Source: an uncultured Clostridia bacterium
GTDB lineage: Bacteria; Bacillota; Clostridia; UBA1381
Assembly (NCBI GenBank): GCA_944393255.1
Contig: CALXZP010000026.1
Coordinates: forward strand, 1 to 36,451
Length of the DNA stretch: 36,451 bases
Reading direction: 5' to 3'
The position numbers were made by a program, and so were the translations under genes. The notes under the pieces are model-generated. The model did no database searches and was not told the origin of the DNA. It was given only the letters and a program-made list of their open reading frames with translations. Positions 15,586 to 25,118 of the stretch are shown piece after piece (the first letter of the stretch is position 1; each line of letters opens with the position of its first letter).

Positions 15586-17283
15586 TTACTCTATCATGAA
15601 TTTGAATTCCGCAGTATTTTTCAGTCCGGGCAAGACCGGCTCAATATCTACAATATACACAGTTTTGCTGCTGTCATATCCGGATGAAAAGTTTTTTTTG
15701 CTTATCCTGCACTCCGTCCCCTGCGTATCATACAGCAGCCGCAGAGCGCCTATTGCTATCCCGCCGTCACAGACAACGGGCTCGCGGCAGGCAATGAACC
15801 GCTCGGCAGCAGTTCCCGGAACACCGCCGAAATCCGTCTCATCCCTCAAAAGCAAACTGCCGTCTTTAAATTCAAACGTCCTTGTCAGGCGTTTCAGCTC
15901 CGATACGCCGTACGCTTTTTCAAAACCGATAACAAGTGTGTCATTATCAGCCTTTATTATCCTGCCTCTGTGCCCGGCCCCGGCTCTCTGCGGCTCACCG
16001 TTTATCACCGGTACGCTGTGAGCAAGCGACGACGGGGCGAAGCAGCCGTATCTGCCGTCTCCGAAATATTCCGCGGTATATTCGCCTCTGCCCGGATCGG
16101 TCATGATACATTCACCGTCTATATTCAGCAGAAATGAACCCACGTCGTTATGGTTGTGGGATTCGTTGTTATTCCCCGCCTTCGCCGCAAATTCATAACG
16201 CCTTGTCCTCTTTATATACCACTCCGCATCCCCGAAATACTCATATCCCGCGTCCTCCGCGCCGCACGTTTCCGCCGCCGGATCTCTCCATGCGAAATCT
16301 CTTATTATATGCGCAAACCTGTAGCATTGATCGTCATTAAATCCGACCGCGCTGCCGTCGTCCGGAATACGTACATCGCTGTACTTTTCCGCAAGAAAAT
16401 GCGCCAGTCCGCTGCGGTGTATGAAGTTATCTCCGCTGTCGGAAAACGTTACGGTATGATCGTTCCTGAACCGTATCCTCTGCGGAAAAAGCGCTATCGC
16501 TCTCACCTTCGGATCGGAAAAAAGATCCTCCGCTCCGTTCGTATACCGAAGAAGCAGCTGTGCGAAATATGTGAAATAGCCAAAACCGTATATCCAGTAA
16601 TTGATCCCTTCCGTGCAGGCTCCGTCCTCCCCGAAACTGCTGAGATAACAGCCCAGGGTCTGCTTGAGCCTCGGAAGAACGGCTTTGACCTCGTCTTCGT
16701 CAGCTATATACAGGAACGCCGCGCCCACGCTTCCCGCGCAGACCGCCGCCCAGTTATTGCCCAGCCTATCCCACCGGTTACTCTTGCCTTTCAGATACGG
16801 GTCTATCACTCTGCGCCTGACTTCATACCTGATCCGCTCCGCGACTTTTGCGTCAAGCCGCTCCCCGGTCAGCTCCAATATCTCGGCAAGCGCAAACGCA
16901 GTTTCCGCCGCAAACAGATCTATCTGTTCCGTGCAGCTTTCAATATCCGTATCATAGGGGATGTGCGCCGGCAGCGCCCATGTAAATTCGTCCGCTACCG
17001 CCCATATAACATCCTCAAGCCGCTTTATATATCCTTCGTTATCCCTGTCCGCCGCGGCCAGAACTGCCAAGGCGCTGAGCAGCTTTCTGCGTCTGAAATA
17101 TTCGCTCTCATATTCCTTCCTGCTTCCCGTTTCGTAAAATTTTTTGAAGCCTCTGTAGGAAAGCGCCTTTATTTCAGTATCCTCCGCCGCAGCAGCCATA
17201 AGCTCAAGCTGTCTGCACAGAAATTTATCATTCTTTATCTTTCCGGAGATATCCCTGCCTTCCGGAAACAATGTCCTTTTCAT
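15586..17283 (-). CDS. Heparinase II/III-like protein (possible polysaccharide lyase)
   Basis: The 565-residue product has a helical toroid half with NRWDRLGNNWAAVCAGSVGAA (169-189) and EGINYWIYGFGYF (225-237), and a beta half with GNNNESHNHNDVGSFLLNID (370-389). These are the conserved blocks of the heparinase II/III family (PF07940), whose lyases cleave uronate linkages by beta-elimination using Tyr and His residues. No signal peptide is seen, so it would act on imported oligosaccharides. Lyase products carry an unsaturated uronate, the substrate of the GH88 enzyme at 4118-5212. The ATG (17281-17283) overlaps the stop of the SGNH gene as ATGA, with GGAGG nine bases upstream; an earlier in-frame ATG is less likely. 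Some family members are not lyases, so activity is uncertain. Confidence 0.8.
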   Translation of the reverse strand: MKRTLFPEGRDISGKIKNDKFLCRQLELMAAAAEDTEIKALSYRGFKKFYETGSRKEYESEYFRRRKLLSALAVLAAADRDNEGYIKRLEDVIWAVADEFTWALPAHIPYDTDIESCTEQIDLFAAETAFALAEILELTGERLDAKVAERIRYEVRRRVIDPYLKGKSNRWDRLGNNWAAVCAGSVGAAFLYIADEDEVKAVLPRLKQTLGCYLSSFGEDGACTEGINYWIYGFGYFTYFAQLLLRYTNGAEDLFSDPKVRAIALFPQRIRFRNDHTVTFSDSGDNFIHRSGLAHFLAEKYSDVRIPDDGSAVGFNDDQCYRFAHIIRDFAWRDPAAETCGAEDAGYEYFGDAEWYIKRTRRYEFAAKAGNNNESHNHNDVGSFLLNIDGECIMTDPGRGEYTAEYFGDGRYGCFAPSSLAHSVPVINGEPQRAGAGHRGRIIKADNDTLVIGFEKAYGVSELKRLTRTFEFKDGSLLLRDETDFGGVPGTAAERFIACREPVVCDGGIAIGALRLLYDTQGTECRISKKNFSSGYDSSKTVYIVDIEPVLPGLKNTAEFKFMIE

Positions 17284-17972
17284 TCCGCAGGGCCTCCGTT
17301 CCCGATCAGCTTCGCCCGCTCCGCACATTCCAGCCACGTTCTTGCCATAAGCTCATGCCCTGCATTCGTTGCATGGATGCAGTCTATAGACCAATGCTCC
17401 GGCGGAGCCGTTTTAAACGCTTCCTTAAACCTTTCGGCAAACGGCACGAATACAGCCTTGTACTCCTTTGCCAGCTCACGGACTATATCCTGCCTCTCTT
17501 CGAGCTGACCGTTCCACTGCTCCCAGTTTTCCACAATATCCTTCCCAAGCTCCGGCGTATTGTTTTCTATCCTGAACAAGAACGGCTCGCATAGCATAAG
17601 CGCCGGACTGCCCTTCCGCTCAAGCACCTCATTCAGCATGATCTCATATATCATCCTGAATTTTTTTGCATCCGCTCCCTGATTCATCCTTATGCCGAAG
17701 CCGATATCGTTCACTCCGCTCAGTATGCTTAAAACATTAAAGTCCACATTGAGAGCGTCCTCTATCCATCTGCTGTAGGTATCCGCTATCCTGCTCCCGT
17801 TATATGCCCTGTTGTACACCACGGTCCCCGGATGATCGCACATCAGTCTTGACGCGATAAGATTTACATATCCGCAGCCGTAAGCGCGGACGGGGTCGTT
17901 TCCCGTTCTGTCGCGTCCGCAGTCCGTAAGCGAATCGCCCTGAAACAATATTTTAAGCATTTTTATCACCAT
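17280..17972 (-). CDS. SGNH/GDSL hydrolase, probable carbohydrate esterase
   Basis: The 230-residue product has block I as GDSLTDCGRDR (nucleophile Ser14), block II Gly near NGSRIADT (about 58-65), block III as SGVNDIG (Gly86, Asn88), and block V as DCIHATNAGH (Asp197, His200). This is the complete catalytic set of SGNH esterases, and the length is usual. Without a signal peptide it would act in the cytoplasm, perhaps removing acetyl groups from imported oligosaccharides. Its stop overlaps the start of the heparinase-like gene (ATGA), so the two are translationally coupled and probably handle the same substrate. The start could also be an ATG four codons further in; AAAGGATG supports the one used. 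Confidence 0.88.
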   Translation of the reverse strand: MVIKMLKILFQGDSLTDCGRDRTGNDPVRAYGCGYVNLIASRLMCDHPGTVVYNRAYNGSRIADTYSRWIEDALNVDFNVLSILSGVNDIGFGIRMNQGADAKKFRMIYEIMLNEVLERKGSPALMLCEPFLFRIENNTPELGKDIVENWEQWNGQLEERQDIVRELAKEYKAVFVPFAERFKEAFKTAPPEHWSIDCIHATNAGHELMARTWLECAERAKLIGNGGPAE

Positions 17973-18089
17973 TACATCCTTTCACAAAACCGTATTTCTT
18001 CCTGAGACCTTTCCCTAAAGCAAGTAAATGACCCCGGACGGCAGACACAGCGCCGGTTATCCGCTGAGGTCTTGAATATGCTCCTCCGA

Positions 18090-20234
18090 TCAAGAGGTCT
18101 TTACCGTGATGATGTTGCAGAACATATGCGCCGTCTTTTCCGGCATCGTCGAATGAAAAAGCGTGTACGGATATCTCAGTCCCGCAGTTTCTTCGGGTCT
18201 CGCTTCGATCTCCAGCAAAAAGCCGCCGGCTCCTTCGTCTATGCCCAGCTGAGCGAACGGCAGTTTTGCAGTACCTCCGCCCTCAATGCGTATATCCGTT
18301 TTTATTATCTCCTTCACCTTCGGTTCGTTTTTGAACACGTATGTTATCTCCGCCGGACAGCGCAGCTGCGGAGCCGGAACGAGCCGCTCGCCTTTTTTTA
18401 CAAATGCGCACACCTCGCCGAAATCGGTCTCCTCAGCCGAGAAAACTATCTCGCCCTCGCGCGGCTTTGCAGGCATGGCCGTGTACAGCACAAACTCCAT
18501 CGCTTTTTCCGCACTGTTCTCTATTATCAGCCTGCCGCCGTCCGCGCCGAGCCTTACAGACGCGCATCTGTCATTATAGTAATTGACCATCTCATAAGGC
18601 TCTCTTGTTTTCATCTCCTGTCCCTCGTACAGGAGCATATCAAGCTTTTTATATAAAAATTTGTTTTCCGTTTCGTTATTTGCATTTTTTATATAGAAAA
18701 TATATTTGCCGGGCTGAAGCTCTGCTTCAAGCTCAAACTCCGTGTTCCCGCCGGGCATAAGGTCATACGCGCATTCCGCATCGGGAGCCGTATTCTTCGG
18801 CGATACCGCAAGGATCGCAGTCCCCGACAAGCGTCTGTCTGTGCCGTTCATGAGCCGCACCGCAACTTTTCCGCGGTATCTCCCGTTTTCACCGAGACTG
18901 AAGCTCTCCGTCTCTTTTATTTCACACGACAGACGCGCCGCCTCCGGCAGCTCGGAGCCGGAGGTGACCGATACTCCGCTTACGTGCTCATATACGCTGA
19001 GACCAAGCCCCGCCGCATCCCTGACCGACCTTCCCTTTATCTCTATATTGTGAAAATTTATATTCCTGACGTCATGCTCTCTGTCAAAGCCCTCTATTCT
19101 CGGGTCGGAAAGCATAACGTCGTTGTTTTCTGTTCCTGTATACTTTATATTTGAAAACGTTATATCCCTTATATTCCCCATTCTGTCATCCCTGTTCCAT
19201 ACGGAATCGGCGATGCGTATATCGAACAGCTGCGCCCCGGGCGTATCCTCGATCCTTATATCGTTGAATACTATATCGGATACTTCAGCATGGTCTCCGT
19301 GGTGTATACCCATTATCGGATACCCTGTGGACGAATGTATAACGTCTATATTTTCAAATTTTATATTTCTCACCTTGTCCGCGCGCAGTTCCACGCCGAC
19401 CTCCATAGGTCTTGCGAAATCATTCCAAAGAACCGAATTTCTGAATGTGATATTCTCCGCGTTGCCGGTTCCCAGCGCCTTTACGACAAACGAATCGTCC
19501 CATACGCGCGTAAAAATGTCCGAGACCGTTACGTTTCTGGAGCCGCATACGTCTATCCCGTCCGAATTTCCGCGGCATCCGAATATCTTTACGTTTTTTA
19601 TCAGCACATCGTCGCAGCCGTTTATCCTCAGGCTCCAGTCGTTGCTGTCGTCTATGACGATACCGTCTATCACCACATTTCTGCACCCTATAACGTCAAG
19701 GCTTCGTGCATAATCCTTCCTCATTTCATATGTATAGCGTTCCATACATATTCTCCCCGTGCCGCAGACCCTAAGCCCGTTGCAGCCCTCCGCACGTATA
19801 TTCCCGTGCAAAACAGCGCCTTCCTCAAGATAGACCGCTGTATTATCCTTTTCTACCGTTAAAGTTCCTGTATACCGGTGTCCTTTTTTTATCATGATAA
19901 GGTGTTCGGCGTCGTCCGGTACGCAGTATTCCTCCTCGTGCGCGAATATCATAATATTATTATCACTGCTTCCGTTTATCTCAACAGACAGCTTTGCGGG
20001 TCTGTCGAGATATACATATATCTTTCCATCGCGCAGCTCAAACGGGATACCTGCGCTCAGCGGCCTTATGACAGCGCTGTCTATCTTTATATCCGATTCT
20101 ATCACCAATTCCGTGCGTCCTTCAAGCCTGAACATCACATATTCCATGACCGATACGGAATTGTACGGCTTCGGAAAGATACGGCAGCTGTGCGTATCGA
20201 GCAGCTCTCCGTTTTTTAACACCTTATAATTCAT
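18090..20234 (-). CDS. GH28-like parallel beta-helix glycoside hydrolase with long C-terminal extension
   Basis: The 714-residue product has a short N-terminal beta domain (1-110), then parallel beta-helix turns with repeating N-[IV]-x-[IVF]-x-N-[IV] strands from about 130 to 410. NSDGID (223-228) and WDDSFVVK (245-252) match the first two acidic motifs of GH28 (polygalacturonase type). The GHG and RIK motifs are not evident, so it is a divergent member or belongs to a related beta-helix family. About 300 C-terminal residues form additional beta domains I do not recognise. There is no signal peptide, unusual for GH28-type enzymes, which are mostly secreted. AGGAGG precedes the ATG. Substrate unknown; a uronate-containing or galactosidic linkage is likely. 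Confidence 0.72.
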   Translation of the reverse strand: MNYKVLKNGELLDTHSCRIFPKPYNSVSVMEYVMFRLEGRTELVIESDIKIDSAVIRPLSAGIPFELRDGKIYVYLDRPAKLSVEINGSSDNNIMIFAHEEEYCVPDDAEHLIMIKKGHRYTGTLTVEKDNTAVYLEEGAVLHGNIRAEGCNGLRVCGTGRICMERYTYEMRKDYARSLDVIGCRNVVIDGIVIDDSNDWSLRINGCDDVLIKNVKIFGCRGNSDGIDVCGSRNVTVSDIFTRVWDDSFVVKALGTGNAENITFRNSVLWNDFARPMEVGVELRADKVRNIKFENIDVIHSSTGYPIMGIHHGDHAEVSDIVFNDIRIEDTPGAQLFDIRIADSVWNRDDRMGNIRDITFSNIKYTGTENNDVMLSDPRIEGFDREHDVRNINFHNIEIKGRSVRDAAGLGLSVYEHVSGVSVTSGSELPEAARLSCEIKETESFSLGENGRYRGKVAVRLMNGTDRRLSGTAILAVSPKNTAPDAECAYDLMPGGNTEFELEAELQPGKYIFYIKNANNETENKFLYKKLDMLLYEGQEMKTREPYEMVNYYNDRCASVRLGADGGRLIIENSAEKAMEFVLYTAMPAKPREGEIVFSAEETDFGEVCAFVKKGERLVPAPQLRCPAEITYVFKNEPKVKEIIKTDIRIEGGGTAKLPFAQLGIDEGAGGFLLEIEARPEETAGLRYPYTLFHSTMPEKTAHMFCNIITVKTS

Positions 20235-20276
20235 TGCTGATCCTCCTGTTTATCCGGCAGCACGGGCGACGCCGGT

Positions 20277-20298
20277 GCGGGCGGAGCTTTCCGCCCGC
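20277..20298. other. Perfect GC-rich hairpin between the GH141-like and GH28-like genes
   Basis: GCGGGCGGA (20277-20285) and TCCGCCCGC (20290-20298) enclose a four-base loop. It lies in the 98-base gap after the SLH beta-helix gene. No U-run follows on the minus strand, so full termination is unlikely; it may protect the upstream mRNA end or lower read-through between the surface block and the cytoplasmic block. Confidence 0.6.
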
Positions 20299-20332
20299 TC
20301 CCGCTGCGCCGCGCCAAGCTGTATATCCGAAA

Positions 20333-23236
20333 TCAATTAGCGGGGCCGACAGGCGCGTTATTGCCTATCTCGCTCATTTTGATATTTTCAAAACCGTCTA
20401 TCTGAGCAAATACCTCGCTGTTCTCCGACAATGTGTAATCGCCGTTTGTGTAATCCACAAAGCCGGGATCGGAGGTAGTAAGGTAGTTATTGCTGCCCAG
20501 TATCAGCTCCGCCGCACCTCTTGTACCCTGCGGATTTACAGTTCCGTTCGCCTGTGAAAGACCGAACTTGATATTTACTATGACGTTATCGTCAAACTCG
20601 TTTGTTGCGACCGACTTGTAATACTCGTTCCGGAAATTCGCAAGCTCGGGATATCTTTCGCCGAATACGGGATTGGCGGCGTACTTTTCAGCCAGCTCTA
20701 CTCTGTCCTTCTCCTCCGTATTGGTCATATCCCAGGTCGCGCCGGGCGTATATGTATCCCAGCCGCGGAATGTCGCGGAGCAATCGACAAATATATTGCC
20801 CTTGATCTTATTCTGATTTCCCTGCGCGGTTATGCCTATAACATTATTCGCATTATCCGTTCCGATATTTGCAAATATGTTGTTGTATATCTGCAGAGCG
20901 TGTCCGTAGTTATCGGTTCTTATACCGCAGACGTTCAGCTGCTTTGTATACTCGCCGACAGGGAATATACCTATGTTATAGATATAGTTGTTTCTTATCA
21001 CCGTTCCGCGCCACTGCGGCATATACTCGTTTCTCGTATAGATAGCGTCCATATCGAGACATTCCTTTACAGCGTCGTGGATCTTGTTGTACTCAATAAC
21101 GTGATCGTTGCCGTGATAATTGAATATACAGTGCGGCGCGTCATAGATATCGTTATAGGCTACGTGTATGCCTACGCCGTGCATCGCTATAGCCGGAACA
21201 TATGCTTTCTGCAGATATCCTACTCTGTGGATATTGTTGTTCATTATCGTATTTTCGCTCGGCGTAAGCGTTTCAAGGTCTCCGCCGCGCAGATATAAGC
21301 CTGTTCCGCCTATATTCTTGATATGGTTGCTTTCAAGATGAACGCCCGTTCCGTTGATTATGATACCGCCGGAGCCGAAGTTGAAGATATTGCAGTTCTT
21401 GACCTCGATATTGTTTACGCCGTCGCCTTCGTCAAGGAAGCCGTCCCAGACATGTCCGGGGAATACCTGCGCGTCCTTGTACTTTTCAATTTCGGCGATA
21501 TATACGGAGTTATCCGAGCTCTTGTCGAACATTGCATTATCAAGCGCTACTCCGCGGTCGGTCACCATCCAGTCATAGAAGCTGGGTATGCTGTAGCCGC
21601 CGCTCGTTCCGAGCACCGCGTAGCCGCGTCCGCCCTTCATGGTTATATTGCTCACCGTTACATATGACGCGCCGTTGAAGTTGAATACCGGCGTTTTGAG
21701 CGTTGAAAGACCTACGTCATAATTGCCGCTCGTGAAATCACTCGGCGCGTAATAATACAGCTTGCCCGTTTCGCGGTCTATATAATATTCGCCCTCGGCA
21801 TCAAGCTCCTCAAGAAGGTTCTGACCGAAGAACCAGCCGTTAGTATAGTAAGTATTTATACGTCCCTCTTTTATTGTAAGCAGCTTCTTTGAAGTATCTA
21901 TCTTTTCTATGGGATATGTATTGTTCTCATAGTTGATGGATATCGTTCCGGTTATATAGCCGTCCTTTGCATCCTTCCATTTGGACACTCTGTCGTCCGT
22001 GTATACAAAGCCGAAGTTATCGGCGTCAACATTTGCCGTCGGAACAGAGATAGAACCGCTGTTCGGATAACGCGCAAGCGTCTGATTTTCATCGTTTACT
22101 ATAAGCTCCGCCTGAGCATAGCGCCCCTTGTTAAAGTAATGATAGCCTCTGGTGCTCAGTTCGCCGTAATCGGTTATGCCGTGCGCCTTAAGATCCACCA
22201 TCAGCACTTTTTCCGCCGCGTTTTTATCGAGCATAACGCTCTTGCCCTCTTCATCGGCAGGCTCGAACCAGCTTTTCTCAAGCGGTATCTGACCGGATAT
22301 GGTAACGTCCTCTCCGGGATATGCCGTGTAGGTTATAACGCTGCCTTCTTTTCCCGAATCCTCCTCGGTAAAGGTCAGCCCTTCGTCCATATAATACGTT
22401 CCCTCTCTTAAGTAGACGGTAACGCCGCCCTCAGGCAGGGAATTGGACGTATTCATGCTCCTTACGGTCTCTTTCGCCTTTGCCAGCGTTGCGAACGGCG
22501 AGCCTTCGCTTCCGTCGTTGCTGTCGTTTCCGTTCGGCGCCACATACAGAGCCGCCGACGCTGTTACCGTACCGCCTGTGCCTGTGTTCGGGCCTACTCC
22601 GGTATTGCCGCCGGAGTTTATTATACCTCCGTTATTGTCGATAAGACGAACGGCCATAACGCCCGCTTCCGCCCTTGTTATATCGCGCCCGGGATCAAAA
22701 TTATTCTCATGATCGCCGTTAACTATCTTTTTATCGTACGCTACGATAACATAATCCTTGTACTCTTCATCTATCAGCGCATAATCGGATATCTTCGCCT
22801 TTACCGCGTTCTCGTCCGCGACAGATGTGTCTGACAGCGAATTTGCCACTATCTTTGCCGCCTGGCTCCTGTTTATGGGCGCTTCATAATCGGTATATTC
22901 ATCCGGCTCTATGAGACCCTTTTCGACCGCCGCCTGTACGTACGGAGTATACCATGCTCCGCCGCCCGACGTTTCTCCATCCGCCGTATATCCGAGCGAC
23001 TTTACAACGATCGTGAGAAACTCCGCCACGCTTACGTATGAATCAGGCCGGATCGTTCCGTCGTCATAGCCGTTCATTATGCCGTATCCGTTCAGACGCA
23101 TTATGATCGACCTTGACCAGTGGTCGGTAAGATCCGAAAATTCAGGTTCCCTTTGCAGCGCTGCAAGACCTGACGACTGCAGCGCTATCGCGGCCGTTAC
23201 AACAGCCGACGCCGCTTTAATAAATCTATGCGACAT
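20333..23236 (-). CDS. SLH-anchored GH141-like parallel beta-helix protein, paralogue 1
   Basis: The 967-residue product has a signal peptide (about 1-27), three SLH repeats (about 30-200) for binding the wall polymer, a Gly/Asn/Thr linker (about 203-228), and a catalytic-type region starting ALYVAPNGNDSNDGSEGSPF at 229. Features of GH141 follow: AELIVNDENQTLARYPNS, GEYYIDRETGKLYYYAP, and beta-helix turns ending in PHCIF (701-705) and DMDAIY (728-733) with WRGTVIRNNYI. Known GH141 enzymes are an alpha-L-fucosidase acting on rhamnogalacturonan II and a xylanase. The protein would sit on the cell surface. It carries an insertion (about 540-605) missing from its two paralogues at 31350 and 34074. 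AAAGGAGG precedes the ATG. Confidence 0.8.
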   Translation of the reverse strand: MSHRFIKAASAVVTAAIALQSSGLAALQREPEFSDLTDHWSRSIIMRLNGYGIMNGYDDGTIRPDSYVSVAEFLTIVVKSLGYTADGETSGGGAWYTPYVQAAVEKGLIEPDEYTDYEAPINRSQAAKIVANSLSDTSVADENAVKAKISDYALIDEEYKDYVIVAYDKKIVNGDHENNFDPGRDITRAEAGVMAVRLIDNNGGIINSGGNTGVGPNTGTGGTVTASAALYVAPNGNDSNDGSEGSPFATLAKAKETVRSMNTSNSLPEGGVTVYLREGTYYMDEGLTFTEEDSGKEGSVITYTAYPGEDVTISGQIPLEKSWFEPADEEGKSVMLDKNAAEKVLMVDLKAHGITDYGELSTRGYHYFNKGRYAQAELIVNDENQTLARYPNSGSISVPTANVDADNFGFVYTDDRVSKWKDAKDGYITGTISINYENNTYPIEKIDTSKKLLTIKEGRINTYYTNGWFFGQNLLEELDAEGEYYIDRETGKLYYYAPSDFTSGNYDVGLSTLKTPVFNFNGASYVTVSNITMKGGRGYAVLGTSGGYSIPSFYDWMVTDRGVALDNAMFDKSSDNSVYIAEIEKYKDAQVFPGHVWDGFLDEGDGVNNIEVKNCNIFNFGSGGIIINGTGVHLESNHIKNIGGTGLYLRGGDLETLTPSENTIMNNNIHRVGYLQKAYVPAIAMHGVGIHVAYNDIYDAPHCIFNYHGNDHVIEYNKIHDAVKECLDMDAIYTRNEYMPQWRGTVIRNNYIYNIGIFPVGEYTKQLNVCGIRTDNYGHALQIYNNIFANIGTDNANNVIGITAQGNQNKIKGNIFVDCSATFRGWDTYTPGATWDMTNTEEKDRVELAEKYAANPVFGERYPELANFRNEYYKSVATNEFDDNVIVNIKFGLSQANGTVNPQGTRGAAELILGSNNYLTTSDPGFVDYTNGDYTLSENSEVFAQIDGFENIKMSEIGNNAPVGPAN

Positions 23237-23490
23237 TTTTTCCCTCCTTTTTTAAATCGGAGCAACACTCCGCTTTGCTTTCAAAAAGCGGAGCTTGCGA
23301 ATGATTGCAACCTGCAAAGTGAGCGTCAGCTCCTCAGCGTTTCAGAGGGAGATCATAACTCCCGCTGAAATGATGAATGGCGCCCGCCGCCTATAGAGGC
23401 GGGGGACATCTTTGCATAGGTCATATTCGTAACGATCCCGGCGCCGCGGCAAAGATTATCCTTGCCGCAGCCCCGTATCCGTTGTCTTTC
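23237..23490. promoter_or_regulatory. 254-base structured intergenic region between the binding protein and GH141-like genes
   Basis: No gene is present. Four inverted repeats are packed here: CTCCGCTTT/AAAGCGGAG (23268-23293, loop 8), an 11-pair arm set with one mismatch (23340-23370), CCGCCT/AGGCGG around 23389-23404, and GCGGCAA/TTGCCGC (23446-23468). There is no open frame of note and no convincing promoter on the minus strand. It could be a set of mRNA-stabilising hairpins after a highly expressed binding-protein gene, a leader RNA for the GH141-like gene, or a dispersed non-coding repeat. Confidence 0.45.
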
Positions 23491-25062
23491 TTACTGTCCG
23501 CTTCCCGCGCGCCATTCGTCTATCTGGCGCTGGATCTCTTCAACGATCTTATCGTCACCTGCGGCCTTGAGCTTTTCCACAAACTCGCTGTATAATCCCT
23601 GAGGATCGGACGCCGCTCCGGAATTGAGCGACTTTGTGTATTCGCCCATTACCGCCTGCACCTGAGTAAGCTCCATCTTTATGGGGTCGGTGTCAAGAGT
23701 AAATCCGCGTAGCTTTGAATCTGCGGCAGCATCGTTAACGCTCTGTATAAATGAATTCTGAAGCGTCAGCCCCTTATCCTCCTGATATATCTCATACCCA
23801 TTGAAAGTATTTCCTATCGCCCAGTCATACTGACCGTACGGGCTGTCAGAAGTCGGCTGCGACGTATAGCCTATCGGCTGTATCTCGTTATCGTTCACCT
23901 TGTTGTAGTGCTCTCCCTCTATGCCGTACACGAGGAGATTATAAAGCTCTTTGCCTTTTTCCGTATTCATGAGCGCTATCAGCTTCATAGCACGTTCCGG
24001 ATTTTCCGAATTTATCGATATCGCCGTATTCGTAGACGCCGCCGCATACGGGATGTAGTGCCAGTTATCAAACGGGATCTTTACGTATGCCGTTGAGCCT
24101 GCGGCTGCCTTGCTTTCTATTTCATACTGGGTGGGCATATATCCCTGACCTACGAGATAATTTGCTCCGCCCTTTAAATCGTAATCCTCTGTTCCGACAT
24201 TTTCGGCGGTCAGTGCATCCTGCCGTATATAGCCCTTCTTGAACCAGTCAGAATATACATTTATAAATGTTTCATATTCAGGTGTTCTGTAAAGATTTGT
24301 TACTGTATAATCATCGCCTGCGGCCTTGATCTTATATGGGTTCGTTACCCATTCATATCCCTTTTCAACATGGCTCGCAAAGCCGTATACACCTCTTGTG
24401 AGATCGCCGCCGGCCTTGAGCATCTCTATGATCTCTTCGATCTTATCCCAGCATTCCTGATCCATCGTCTCTTTTGACGAGAAGAAGTTTGCAAGTTCTT
24501 CTGCATTGATCTTATCCTTATATTTCTCATAAATATCTATCGGGATATCAAGCGACGATACATACGATACCATCTCCTGCATACACGGTATGCTGTAAAG
24601 CTTTCCGTCCACGCGCGATTTGTCAAGATACTTGCCCGGTATCTCTTCCTTGATCTCCGGCGCTACCCTGTCCATAAGCTCGTCAAGCTCCATATACGAG
24701 CCTTTTTTGACCTCGCTTACATAGGGTATCATCCAGCCGTGCCATACTATGTCTATGTTCTCCTGCGACGCGCTCGCAAGCTTCCATTTTTCGGCATAGT
24801 CGGCCGAGGTCACGCACTGGAACTCAACGGTGGTGTTGGGCAGGTAGTTTGCAAGCTCCTCGTTGAACTTATCCCAGACCTTCTGCGAATCTCTCTGTTC
24901 GCCCGGGCCCACGAATATCCACTTCAGGGTTACCTGCTCGTTTGGATCGTCCGTTTTGTTTTGGTTTGCCGTAGCTCCGCCGCAGCCGGCCGCTGTCAGC
25001 AGCAGCGCCGACGCCGAGAGCAAGGCGGCTATTTTCCTGCCGAAATATTTTATTTTCTTCAT
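23491..25062 (-). CDS. Extracellular solute-binding lipoprotein of a sugar ABC importer
   Basis: The 523-residue product starts with a lipoprotein signal peptide and lipobox LTAAGC, with the lipid-attached Cys at 27, then an Asn/Asp-rich spacer. The body has the family 1 sugar-binding layout: VTLKWIFVGPGEQRDSQKVW, IDIVWHG, YMELDELMD, GKLYSIPCMQEM and a C-terminal helical part; the end resembles DUF3502-type binding proteins. It would capture oligosaccharides outside the membrane. I chose the ATG at 25060-25062, following AAGGAG; the longer frame to 25152 only adds a non-signal N-terminus. No permease or ATPase gene is in the window, so the partner membrane proteins are encoded elsewhere. It is expected to feed the cytoplasmic enzymes downstream. 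Confidence 0.88.
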   Translation of the reverse strand: MKKIKYFGRKIAALLSASALLLTAAGCGGATANQNKTDDPNEQVTLKWIFVGPGEQRDSQKVWDKFNEELANYLPNTTVEFQCVTSADYAEKWKLASASQENIDIVWHGWMIPYVSEVKKGSYMELDELMDRVAPEIKEEIPGKYLDKSRVDGKLYSIPCMQEMVSYVSSLDIPIDIYEKYKDKINAEELANFFSSKETMDQECWDKIEEIIEMLKAGGDLTRGVYGFASHVEKGYEWVTNPYKIKAAGDDYTVTNLYRTPEYETFINVYSDWFKKGYIRQDALTAENVGTEDYDLKGGANYLVGQGYMPTQYEIESKAAAGSTAYVKIPFDNWHYIPYAAASTNTAISINSENPERAMKLIALMNTEKGKELYNLLVYGIEGEHYNKVNDNEIQPIGYTSQPTSDSPYGQYDWAIGNTFNGYEIYQEDKGLTLQNSFIQSVNDAAADSKLRGFTLDTDPIKMELTQVQAVMGEYTKSLNSGAASDPQGLYSEFVEKLKAAGDDKIVEEIQRQIDEWRAGSGQ

Positions 25063-25118
25063 ATTCTCATTCTCCTTTTCTTTGATTTTTATGTTTTCAT
25101 ACAGCTCAATGAGCCTCA

